Source: CAYTXJ01 sp965613025
GTDB lineage: Bacteria > Desulfobacterota > DSM-4660 > Desulfatiglandales > JALVMZ01
Assembly: GCA_965613025.1 (NCBI GenBank)
Contig: CBFDUE010000014.1
Location: 1 to 36,597 of the forward strand
DNA length: 36,597 bases
Direction of reading: 5' to 3'
The notes beneath the pieces were generated by a model, which worked only from the letters and a program-made list of their open reading frames with translations, had not been told where the DNA came from and ran no database searches. Position 1 is the first letter of the stretch, and every line of letters begins with the position of its first letter. The position numbers and the translations under genes were made by a program. Of the stretch, positions 15,476 through 22,576 are shown one piece after another.

Positions 15476-16318
15476 CTAAAGGATTATTTCATATCCCTCT
15501 TTTGCGGCCTCTAATTTCATGTCTGAAGCATGACCTTTTATTATCGCTCTACACTTTTCCTCTATCCCTTCTATTTCATGATCTTTTCTTGAGGGGTCAT
15601 GGTGAAATAGTATCAGCCTCTTTACCCCTGCATCCAGTGCGAATCGCGTTACTGACACAAAGTCAGAATGCCCCCATCCCTTTTTCTCTTCCAATTCTTC
15701 AGGAGTATATTGGGAGTCATGGATCAGGATATCCACTCCTTCACAGAATTTTTTATACCTTTCCATCTCATCCTTTTTTAGTGCATTTTCTCTGAGTTCA
15801 TTATCCGTAAGGAATACAATCTTTTTATCCCCTTCAATAAATTTAAAACCATATCCTCCCTGTGGATGTTTAAGAGGAATTCGGTCAATAATGGTATCAT
15901 CTATCTCAAGTGGACCATCTCTTAGCCTATCTTCAAATACTATTTTTGCCTTTAATTGATCAAAGGTGATAGGGAAAAACCCGTCTCCCATTTTGGTATC
16001 AAATGTATATCTCAACCCTTTCATACACGATGGATATCCATCCACTATGATCTTACAAGTAGGGTCGTATATGAGATTAAAGAAGGGGAATCCCATGATA
16101 TGATCCCAGTGGATATGGGTTATAAAGAGATATATCTCTTTAATTCCATTTTTTATCAACTCCTCACCAGCTGCCCTGATTCCAGATCCTGCATCAATTA
16201 TAATCCTTCTTCCTCTTTCAAGTCTTAATTCAAGGCAGGTAGTATTTCCTCCATATAGGATGGTGTCTCTTCCTGGAGAGGGTATGGATCCGCGGGTTCC
16301 CCAAAATTTTATCTGCAT
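15476..16318 (-). CDS. Metallo-beta-lactamase-fold hydrolase (cyclic phosphodiesterase-like)
   Basis: 280 residues. It begins MQIKFWGTRGSIPSPG, typical of the COG1235/PhnP-like group of MBL-fold phosphodiesterases. Metal ligands: THIHWDHIMGFPFF (HxHxDH), the later His in IPLKHPQGG, TDNE, HDSQYTPEE and a terminal FHHDPSRKD. The family hydrolyses cyclic or other phosphodiester substrates; the substrate here is unknown. Length and motifs are complete. Gene spacing (153 bp to cobU, filled mostly by repeat copy 2) makes co-transcription with cobU uncertain. Confidence 0.88.
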   Translation of the reverse strand: MQIKFWGTRGSIPSPGRDTILYGGNTTCLELRLERGRRIIIDAGSGIRAAGEELIKNGIKEIYLFITHIHWDHIMGFPFFNLIYDPTCKIIVDGYPSCMKGLRYTFDTKMGDGFFPITFDQLKAKIVFEDRLRDGPLEIDDTIIDRIPLKHPQGGYGFKFIEGDKKIVFLTDNELRENALKKDEMERYKKFCEGVDILIHDSQYTPEELEEKKGWGHSDFVSVTRFALDAGVKRLILFHHDPSRKDHEIEGIEEKCRAIIKGHASDMKLEAAKEGYEIIL

Positions 16319-16392
16319 TAAGTAGTCCTGAGAGTTTGATATTAAAAAGTTTACTATGTTTATTTCATGATTTCAAAACTTGTCAATAAAAA

Positions 16393-16442
16393 TAATTAAA
16401 GGATACGCCCACTGCTTTTACAGAGGGCGTATCCTTTAATTA
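16393..16442 (-). terminator. Strong terminator after the HU/small-protein unit
   Basis: An 18-bp perfect stem (TAATTAAAGGATACGCCC and its complement) with a 14-base loop (16411-16424), followed on the minus strand by ATTATTTTTATT. It is 6 bases past the stop of the small gene at 16449. Because the stem is flanked by A and T runs it could act in both directions. Confidence 0.8.
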
Positions 16443-16448
16443 AAAAAA

Positions 16449-16676
16449 TTAGCTCTTTACATCTGATGCCGAAAGCTCTTTCCTACTGATAATAGAGTAG
16501 TGATATAGAAATTCCTCTTCAGTCTGTTCGCATTTTACCAACTGTAACTTATCAGCACCGTCCTTAAAGGGTTTATCAAAAGAATTAAGCCACTCATTTA
16601 GCCTTCTACTTACCTCTGCCACCCTCTCCTTTAAAGGCATGTCTTTTGGAAGATTAATTGTGATAGATTCTGTCAT
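16449..16676 (-). CDS. Small hypothetical protein downstream of HU
   Basis: About 75 residues from ATG 16676 (79 from ATG 16688); not recognised. I prefer 16676 because GGGTGAG sits 3-4 bases before it, whereas the GGAG upstream of 16688 is too far away. The sequence starts TESITINLPKDMPLKERVAEV, giving a strand then a helix, and is charged and soluble with one Cys (LVKCEQTEEEFLYHY). It lies 40 bases after HU and before a strong terminator, so the two probably share a message. The GGAG precedes a six-codon frame (ATG 16700) that overlaps the longer start. Confidence 0.6.
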   Translation of the reverse strand: MTESITINLPKDMPLKERVAEVSRRLNEWLNSFDKPFKDGADKLQLVKCEQTEEEFLYHYSIISRKELSASDVKS

Positions 16677-16716
16677 GTTCTCACCCATATTGACTTTTCA
16701 TCTCCTAAAATAGAAA

Positions 16717-16986
16717 TTATTTTATTGCCTCCCTTAACGCCTTTCCCGGCACAAACTTTGGAACATTCTTTGCTTTTATTTTGATCTCTTCTCCTGTCTG
16801 TGGATTCCTGCCTTTCCTTGCCTTTCTTCTTGTAACCTTAAATGTTCCAAACCCTACCAAAGTAACGCTATCTTTCTTTTTAAGAGCGTCTGTAATGGTT
16901 GAAAAGATACAGTCAATGGCCTCTTGAGCCATCTTTTTGTTACCCACCACCTTTGCTACTTCATTAATTAAATCACCTTTATTCAT
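16717..16986 (-). CDS. hup: DNA-binding protein HU (DNABII family)
   Basis: 89 residues, the usual HU size. It opens MNKGDLINEVAKVVG and has the signature VGFGTFKVTRRKARKGRNPQTG, where the GRNPQTGEEI arm inserts into the minor groove, ending KFVPGKALREAIK. It compacts and bends DNA as a dimer. The Shine-Dalgarno TAGGAGGGAGGGG directly precedes ATG 16986 and is among the strongest in the window, fitting an abundant protein. HU rather than IHF is preferred from the general sequence, although a single gene cannot settle this. Confidence 0.94.
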   Translation of the reverse strand: MNKGDLINEVAKVVGNKKMAQEAIDCIFSTITDALKKKDSVTLVGFGTFKVTRRKARKGRNPQTGEEIKIKAKNVPKFVPGKALREAIK

Positions 16987-17025
16987 GCCCCTCCCTCCTA
17001 AAATAAAATTTTTTTTACATTATCA

Positions 17026-17054
17026 ATTATAATATTTATTTCAAGCAAAAAAAT
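17026..17054 (-). promoter_or_regulatory. Candidate HU promoter
   Basis: A perfect TATAAT on the minus strand (17026-17031), 40 bases before the HU ATG, in a very AT-rich spacer. The -35 region 17 bases upstream (ATTTTT) is poor. TTGAAA at 17039-17044 is too close to serve this -10. Confidence 0.35.
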
Positions 17055-17075
17055 ACTTAAAATCAAAGATAATAA

Positions 17076-18416
17076 CTACCTCTGCCTGAATCTTAATGAG
17101 ATGGCCTTTATCTTGGAGATCATCCATTTCTTCTCTTCACTCCAACATGGAATGAGGGTGTTGTTGTGAAAGAGGGGCTCTTGTGTTAAATCCCATGGAG
17201 AGACTTCTACCGCCCTTTTCCAAAGGGGTGTATGGGGCAGAGGAGAGTACTCCGCAAGATATGGAATTGTACCCATGGACCCTGCAATTTGAATGCTCTC
17301 TATTATGGAGCTTATATCCTGATCAGGAAGTCCTATCATTATGTATGTGCCTATCTGATCCCTTTTAAATCCTGCCTTTCTCAATGCCAATACTGAACTT
17401 TTAAATTCCTCCTCAGATACCTTATTATCCAATTTTCTGTGGAAAGCGGAATCAATACTTTCAAGGCCTAATCTGATAGTTTTAAAGCCAGAAAGATACA
17501 TTAATTCAGCCACATCCCTGTCTATCCATCTTATATGTAATGCATTGGGTGTATGAAACCGTAGATTTAACCCCTTATCTATCACCCTCTTTAGAATTTG
17601 GAAGAGATGATTTTCAAAGTCAAAGAGCAATGCATCATCATAGAATGCAAAATCCCGTATCCCATATTCCCTATTCCAGTAGAGGATCTCCTCAAACACC
17701 TCTTCAGGATCTCTTCTCATAAACTCAGGGAAGAGATAAGGGCTTGCACAATAGCTGCATCTAAAGGGGCAACCAGTGGATGTCTGAATACAGATATAGT
17801 CAAGTCCATAGAGGAGATTAAAGGCCGGGTAAGGATTTTTTTTCTTTATCTTTCTATCATACGGGATTCCAAGTTCATCTAAGATATTAATGATCTGATC
17901 CTCTATGGAGTCATCTCTGCAGTCAATAATTAGGTCCGCGTTTGAAAACCTATTTGCATGTTCCCGACACAGGGTTGCATAGATTCCACCTAAGACAATG
18001 GGAACATCTGGGTGGATCTTTTTGGAGATATCTATTGCCCTGAATACTCCTGGATACCAATAGGTCATAAGGGAAGTTATAAATATGGCAGATGGAGATT
18101 CTACCCTCTTGAGCTCCTTAATAAATGTGTCCTCTGAAATTCCATACCTATAGTATTCCCTACCATATCCCCTCAGCGGTTCTGGAGGGGGTATCCGCTT
18201 TTTAAAAAACTTACCTGTTCCATATCTCTTTCTCTTTGGCCTTCTGTGAAGGGGAATATCTGGGTTATATATGTCCAGGCAGTCAATTAATATGACATCA
18301 AGCCCCAGATTTCTGAGTATTCCGGCAATCTTTAGTATCCCCAATGGCTTTGCCCAGAGGTCATGGGCTGCGAAGTCATATATCCAGGGATTTATACATA
18401 TTATGGTGGATGGCAT
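17076..18416 (-). CDS. B12-binding-domain radical SAM protein
   Basis: 446 residues. The N-terminal about 175 residues have the layout of a cobalamin-binding Rossmann domain (LGLDVILIDCLD, PDVPIVLGGIYATLCREHAN). The radical SAM core starts near 205 with QTSTGCPFRCSYCASP (CxxxCxxC) and continues with FAFYDDALLF, RLGLESIDS and YIMIGLPDQD. These BchE-like proteins do cobalamin- and SAM-dependent methylation or ring chemistry; the substrate is unknown. It is 8 bases downstream of a zinc-ribbon gene. HU follows after 89 bp with its own candidate promoter. Confidence 0.88.
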   Translation of the reverse strand: MPSTIICINPWIYDFAAHDLWAKPLGILKIAGILRNLGLDVILIDCLDIYNPDIPLHRRPKRKRYGTGKFFKKRIPPPEPLRGYGREYYRYGISEDTFIKELKRVESPSAIFITSLMTYWYPGVFRAIDISKKIHPDVPIVLGGIYATLCREHANRFSNADLIIDCRDDSIEDQIINILDELGIPYDRKIKKKNPYPAFNLLYGLDYICIQTSTGCPFRCSYCASPYLFPEFMRRDPEEVFEEILYWNREYGIRDFAFYDDALLFDFENHLFQILKRVIDKGLNLRFHTPNALHIRWIDRDVAELMYLSGFKTIRLGLESIDSAFHRKLDNKVSEEEFKSSVLALRKAGFKRDQIGTYIMIGLPDQDISSIIESIQIAGSMGTIPYLAEYSPLPHTPLWKRAVEVSPWDLTQEPLFHNNTLIPCWSEEKKWMISKIKAISLRFRQR

Positions 18417-18424
18417 AAGATAAA

Positions 18425-18796
18425 TTACTTATCTTCAAAATCGGCATACTTAGAAAGGCGGTCCACATCGTAGCCTGCCTTTTTATAGTTATCTAAGGCC
18501 CTCATTCTAAGAGATGCATTCTTGGTCTTCTCTGCATGTTTATCCGCAAGTTCTGCAGCATGACTCCACATCCCTTCCCTTTCATATTCCTGAATCTTTC
18601 TCTCCACCTTCAAAGACTCTTCAGAGCTTTCCACTATTGCAGCCCTACACCAAGATATGATCTTCCTAATCTTTCCCCCGCATGAAGGACATCTGTTTAG
18701 TGGCGGATCATTCACCTTTTGTAATACCTCAAACCTATCCCTGCATTTGGAACATCCCTTTTGAGGATCTATTGCCTGATATTCATATATGGGCAT
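18425..18796 (-). CDS. FmdB-type zinc-ribbon protein with helical extension
   Basis: 123 residues. The N-terminus MPIYEYQAID, a CSKC pair and a CPSCGGKIRKII pair match the FmdB/CxxC_CxxC_SSSS zinc-ribbon family. Residues from about 60 on form a charged helical extension (VERKIQEYEREGMWSHAAELADKH) not part of the ribbon. The family is often called a putative regulator, but function is not established. It sits directly before the B12 radical SAM gene and probably shares its transcript. Confidence 0.85.
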   Translation of the reverse strand: MPIYEYQAIDPQKGCSKCRDRFEVLQKVNDPPLNRCPSCGGKIRKIISWCRAAIVESSEESLKVERKIQEYEREGMWSHAAELADKHAEKTKNASLRMRALDNYKKAGYDVDRLSKYADFEDK

Positions 18797-18854
18797 AGAC
18801 AGTTTCCTTATATGAATTATTTATAAAAGATAATCCATCTTTTAAATATTGCAA

Positions 18855-18883
18855 TTGACTAAGGTAGATGCAACGCATAATAT
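18855..18883 (+). promoter_or_regulatory. Candidate promoter for the small gene at 18920
   Basis: TTGACT (18855-18860), 17 bases, TAATAT (18878-18883); matches 5/6 and 4/6. A leader of about 30 bases follows and ends with AAGAGGAAATT before the ATG. Confidence 0.5.
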
Positions 18884-18919
18884 TATTTAATATTTAAAAT
18901 TGAACCTTAAGAGGAAATT

Positions 18920-19213
18920 ATGAATGAAAATGAATTCAGAGAGAAATATATGAACCTCAGAATACTAAAGAGTGTTCAAGAATATTTGAAATCTAAGGGG
19001 GCATCATCAGTTGCAATATACCCCATAACTGTTCCAGATGAGCTTGTGTATCAGATTACACAGAAAGAAGGGCCTGAGAAATGTGACAGGCTTATTCATC
19101 ATATCTTCAGAATAGGACTCACGGTATGGAGTGAGAAGCTGTACAATGAGGCATTCGGATCTCCGGAGAAGCTTGAAGAGTTTATTGATATAGTAAAAAA
19201 GAGAAAGAGATAG
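18920..19213 (+). CDS. Small hypothetical protein
   Basis: 97 residues, not recognised. Helical, soluble and charged: the N-terminal MNENEFREKYMNLRILKSVQEYL is followed by a possible strand (SVAIYPITVP), a middle section with a single Cys (GPEKCDRLIHHIFRIGLTVW), and a basic tail (VKKRKR). No membrane segment or signal peptide. It has its own candidate promoter, a good AGAGG ribosome-binding site and a weak terminator, so it looks like a monocistronic real gene. It diverges from the FmdB-type gene and precedes tig. Confidence 0.65.
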   Translation: MNENEFREKYMNLRILKSVQEYLKSKGASSVAIYPITVPDELVYQITQKEGPEKCDRLIHHIFRIGLTVWSEKLYNEAFGSPEKLEEFIDIVKKRKR

Positions 19214-19228
19214 CATCTTAATCCCCTT

Positions 19229-19255
19229 CCCAGATCCTTAAACTGGGTATTTTTA
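19229..19255 (+). terminator. Weak terminator after the small gene
   Basis: A short CCCAG/CTGGG stem (19229-19233 and 19243-19247) followed by TATTTTTA, 16 bases after the stop. The stem is only 5 bp, so confidence is modest. Confidence 0.4.
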
Positions 19256-19337
19256 TCGTATATAAGTTTTCCCTTGATCTATGGTATGAGTTTAAAATAT
19301 ATTTCTGCTCCAATAACAGTGGGAAGTGGATGGTTGA

Positions 19338-19356
19338 AATAATGAAAATCATTCTT
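19338..19356. promoter_or_regulatory. Possible Fur-box-like site upstream of tig
   Basis: AATAATGAAAATCATTCTT matches the classical 19-base Fur consensus at 15 of 19 positions by my count, and it is partly palindromic. It lies 43 bases before the tig start. An iron link to tig-clpP-clpX-lon would be unexpected, and AT-rich DNA raises the chance of a false match. Confidence 0.3.
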
Positions 19357-19398
19357 ATCTTTTCAGTGACAATTTTTTGACATCTATGGTATTAAGAT

Positions 19399-20694
19399 AT
19401 GAAGACAGAGATTGAACATATCAGTGAGGTAAAGAAAAAGATCCTGGTAGAGGTGGATTCAGCAGAGATCCAGAAGGAGCTGGATCAGGCCTATAGGGAA
19501 CTGTCTAAGAATATAATGATTCCTGGTTTTAGAAGGGGTAAGGTCCCACGAGGAATCTTAGTGAGGAGATTTGGAAAGAGTGTCAATGAAGAGGTTACCA
19601 GAAATATAATCTCTAAGACCCTACCAAAGGCAATTGAAGATATTGAGCTTGATCCCATAACATTGCCGGTTGTGGAAAATGAGCTTATAAAAGAAGGGCA
19701 AGACTTCAAATATAGTGCAGTAGTTGAAGTGAGGCCATCTATTGAATTAGGGGATTATAAAGGTATAGAGGTAAAAAGGGAGGAGGTAGAGGTAAGTGAA
19801 GAAGAATTAAAAGGGGAGCTTGAAAATCTCAGACAGAATTATGGCACGCTGATTGCAGTTAAAAATAGAGGAGTTTCGAGAGGCGATTATGTAATAATAG
19901 AATATGAGGGCTTTGAAGATGAGAAGCCCGTGGAGGGCCTAAGACACAGGGGATATATGGCAAAGATAGGTAATGGAACACTTCCAGAGGAGATGGAAGA
20001 GGGTCTACTGGGGCTTGAAAAGGGGCAAGAAAAGGAGATAGTAGTTAAATTCCCTGAAGATCATATAAATACTCAGATTGCAGGTAAAGAGATAAGGTTT
20101 AGGGTAAGACTTTTGGATATAAGAGATCTAAAACTTCCAGAATTAAATGACGAATTTGCAAAGAGTATTGATAAGGATTTAAAAGGACTGGAAGATCTTA
20201 AACAGAGACTTAAAGAGGAGCTCTTAGCAAGAAAAGAGGCCAAAAGGGATCAGGAACTCAGGCTTCAACTTCTTGAAAAGATCTCCGAGAGTGTGAATTT
20301 CCCCTTACCTGAGTCCTTAGTTGAACAGAGGCTTAAATTTGAGATTGAGAGATACCGAACGGATCTTCAGGCATCTGGTACAATTCTTAAAAAGGAAGAG
20401 CTGAATGAAAAAAGGCTTAAAGAGAAGTTTAGGCCCTTGTGTGAAAGATATGTAAAGCATACTCTTATAATAGAGGAGATAGCTAAGAGAGAGGGCATAA
20501 GGGTTACTGAAGAGGATATGGATAAGGAATTTAGAAGACTTGCTGAAAGGAGTGGAAAGACACCAGAAGTGGTCAGAAGATCATATCAATCAGAGGGTCT
20601 TATGGATATGTTAAGAGATAGGCTTTTTAGGGAAAAGGTCTTAGATTTTCTATTTAAGAATGCAAAAGTAATCCCTTCCCTAAGTTCTGAATAG
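19399..20694 (+). CDS. tig: Trigger factor
   Basis: 431 residues, normal for the family. The N-terminal ribosome-docking domain has PGFRRGKVPRGILVRRFG, close to the GFRxGxxP signature that contacts L23. The central FKBP-like prolyl isomerase domain (about 150-240) begins at GDYVIIEYEGF, and the C-terminal helical chaperone arms complete it. It binds nascent chains at the ribosome exit. It heads the classic tig-clpP-clpX-lon protein quality-control block. No strong Shine-Dalgarno is visible before ATG 19399. Confidence 0.96.
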   Translation: MKTEIEHISEVKKKILVEVDSAEIQKELDQAYRELSKNIMIPGFRRGKVPRGILVRRFGKSVNEEVTRNIISKTLPKAIEDIELDPITLPVVENELIKEGQDFKYSAVVEVRPSIELGDYKGIEVKREEVEVSEEELKGELENLRQNYGTLIAVKNRGVSRGDYVIIEYEGFEDEKPVEGLRHRGYMAKIGNGTLPEEMEEGLLGLEKGQEKEIVVKFPEDHINTQIAGKEIRFRVRLLDIRDLKLPELNDEFAKSIDKDLKGLEDLKQRLKEELLARKEAKRDQELRLQLLEKISESVNFPLPESLVEQRLKFEIERYRTDLQASGTILKKEELNEKRLKEKFRPLCERYVKHTLIIEEIAKREGIRVTEEDMDKEFRRLAERSGKTPEVVRRSYQSEGLMDMLRDRLFREKVLDFLFKNAKVIPSLSSE

Positions 20695-20715
20695 ATCCAT
20701 CGGAGGCATCATATT

Positions 20716-21315
20716 ATGTTAATTCCCATAGTAATTGAGCAGTCAAGCAGGGGTGAGAGGGCGTATGATATATATTCCAGGCTATTGAAGGATAGGATAA
20801 TATTTTTGGGCAATCAGGTGCATGATGAGCTTGCAAATACCATCATTGCACAGATGCTATTTTTGGAATCTGAAGACCCCGATAAGGATATTAATCTCTA
20901 CATTAATACTCCCGGAGGATCTGTAACAGCAGGCCTTGCCATATATGATACCATGCAATATATCAAACCCGATGTGGTTACCATCTGCATGGGGCAGGCA
21001 ACCAGTATGGGTGCCCTGATTCTGGCTGCAGGTGCAAAGGGGAAGAGATATGCCCTTCCCAATGCAAGGATAATGATACATCAGCCTCTTGGAGGAGTGC
21101 AGGGGCAGGCAACGGATATTGATATTCAGGCAAAGGAGATAATTAAGATAAAGAGAAGGATACAGGAGATCTTGGCCAAACATACAGGCCAGCCCTTAGA
21201 GAAGATTCAACAAGACACTGAGAGAGACTTTTATATGGATGGAGAAGAGGCATTGAGATATGGTATTATAGATAAGATCATTACAAAAAGAGAGTTTAAA
21301 AAGGAGAGTGAGTAA
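20716..21315 (+). CDS. clpP: ATP-dependent Clp protease proteolytic subunit
   Basis: 199 residues. Catalytic triad Ser97 (GQATSMGALIL), His122 (RIMIHQPLGG) and Asp171 (TERDFYM) are all present. It opens MLIPIVIEQSSRGERAYDIYSRLL without a long propeptide. It forms the two-ring protease barrel fed by ClpX, whose gene overlaps its stop by one base (TAATG). GGAGG lies about 10 bases before the ATG. Confidence 0.98.
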   Translation: MLIPIVIEQSSRGERAYDIYSRLLKDRIIFLGNQVHDELANTIIAQMLFLESEDPDKDINLYINTPGGSVTAGLAIYDTMQYIKPDVVTICMGQATSMGALILAAGAKGKRYALPNARIMIHQPLGGVQGQATDIDIQAKEIIKIKRRIQEILAKHTGQPLEKIQQDTERDFYMDGEEALRYGIIDKIITKREFKKESE

Positions 21316-22574
21316 TGGCCAAAAGAGGTGGTTCCAGTGATGATCTTTTATGTTCCTTCTGTGGGAAGAGTCAGGATGAGGTAAAAAAGTTAATAGCAGG
21401 CCCTTCTGTTTATATATGTGATGAATGTATTCAGTTGTGTAATGAGATAATAGCTGAAGAGATTGAACAGGAAGAGGCAAAGAGCAGAAGGGCGCAGATC
21501 CCGAAGCCTCAAGGGATAAAAGAATTTTTAGATCAATATGTAATAGGGCAGGAGAGGGCTAAAAAGACCCTATCTGTGGCGGTTCATAATCATTATAAGA
21601 GAATTAGCTCTCGTATAGACACAGAAGGGGTAGAGATTCAAAAGAGCAATATTCTACTGATAGGCCCCACAGGAACTGGAAAGACCCTTTTAGCACAGAC
21701 CTTAGCCAAGATGCTGAATGTCCCCTTTACCATAGCAGATGCCACAAGTCTGACTGAGGCAGGATATGTGGGTGAGGATGTGGAAAATATCATCCTTAAC
21801 CTGCTTCAAAACGCAGACTATGATGTGGAGGCAGCGAGTAAAGGTATTGTCTATATTGATGAGATAGACAAGATTGCACGAAAATCAGATAGCCCATCCA
21901 TCACAAGGGATGTATCTGGCGAAGGGGTGCAACAGGCCCTCCTTAAGATAATAGAGGGCACGGTGGCTAATGTGCCTCCAAAGGGGGGTAGAAAGCATCC
22001 TCAGCAGGATTTTATAAAGGTTGATACCACAAACATCCTCTTTATATGTGGTGGGACCTTTAATGGCCTTGATAAGATCATCCTAAATAGAGTTAGCAAG
22101 AGATCCATGGGATTTGAAGCAGATATTATGAGCGGATTGCGGGAAAGCAGCGATGTGGACAGAATCGTATCCCTTGTTCAGCCAGAGGATCTGATCAAAT
22201 TTGGAATGATTCCTGAATTTGTGGGTAGACTGCCCGTTGTTGCCACCTTGGATCACCTAAGTAAAGAGGCACTGGTATCTATCCTTACTGAGCCCAAGAA
22301 TGCACTTGTCAAACAATATAAAAAGCTATTTGAGATGGAAAATGTGGAGCTTAAATTTACTGATGAGGCACTTAATGCCATTGCAGAGCTTGCAATTGAG
22401 AGAAAGTCAGGTGCAAGGGGGCTGAGGGCTATAATGGAATCTGTGATGCTGGATATAATGTACGAACTTCCAGAGATGAAAGGGGTTAAGGAATGTATCA
22501 TAGGTGAAGGGGTTATCAAGAATTCTGAACCCCCACTCTGGATATATGAAGAGGAGGAGGTAAAGATAGCATAA
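21315..22574 (+). CDS. clpX: ATP-dependent Clp protease ATPase subunit ClpX
   Basis: 419 residues. The N-terminal zinc-binding domain has CSFCGKS and CDECIQLC. The AAA+ module has Walker A GPTGTGKT, Walker B VYIDEIDKI, the pore region GYVGEDVE, sensor 1 NILFICGGTFNGL and the GARGLRAIME sensor 2. It unfolds tagged proteins and passes them to ClpP. It is translationally coupled to clpP and followed 2 bases later by lon. Confidence 0.98.
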   Translation: MAKRGGSSDDLLCSFCGKSQDEVKKLIAGPSVYICDECIQLCNEIIAEEIEQEEAKSRRAQIPKPQGIKEFLDQYVIGQERAKKTLSVAVHNHYKRISSRIDTEGVEIQKSNILLIGPTGTGKTLLAQTLAKMLNVPFTIADATSLTEAGYVGEDVENIILNLLQNADYDVEAASKGIVYIDEIDKIARKSDSPSITRDVSGEGVQQALLKIIEGTVANVPPKGGRKHPQQDFIKVDTTNILFICGGTFNGLDKIILNRVSKRSMGFEADIMSGLRESSDVDRIVSLVQPEDLIKFGMIPEFVGRLPVVATLDHLSKEALVSILTEPKNALVKQYKKLFEMENVELKFTDEALNAIAELAIERKSGARGLRAIMESVMLDIMYELPEMKGVKECIIGEGVIKNSEPPLWIYEEEEVKIA

Positions 22575-22576
22575 TT

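Noticed and set aside
16327..16341. CTGAGAGTTTGATAT resembles the CTGAGAGCTTTGAA arm of the dispersed element
   Set aside because: Only a short partial match with none of the other element blocks around it; likely chance.
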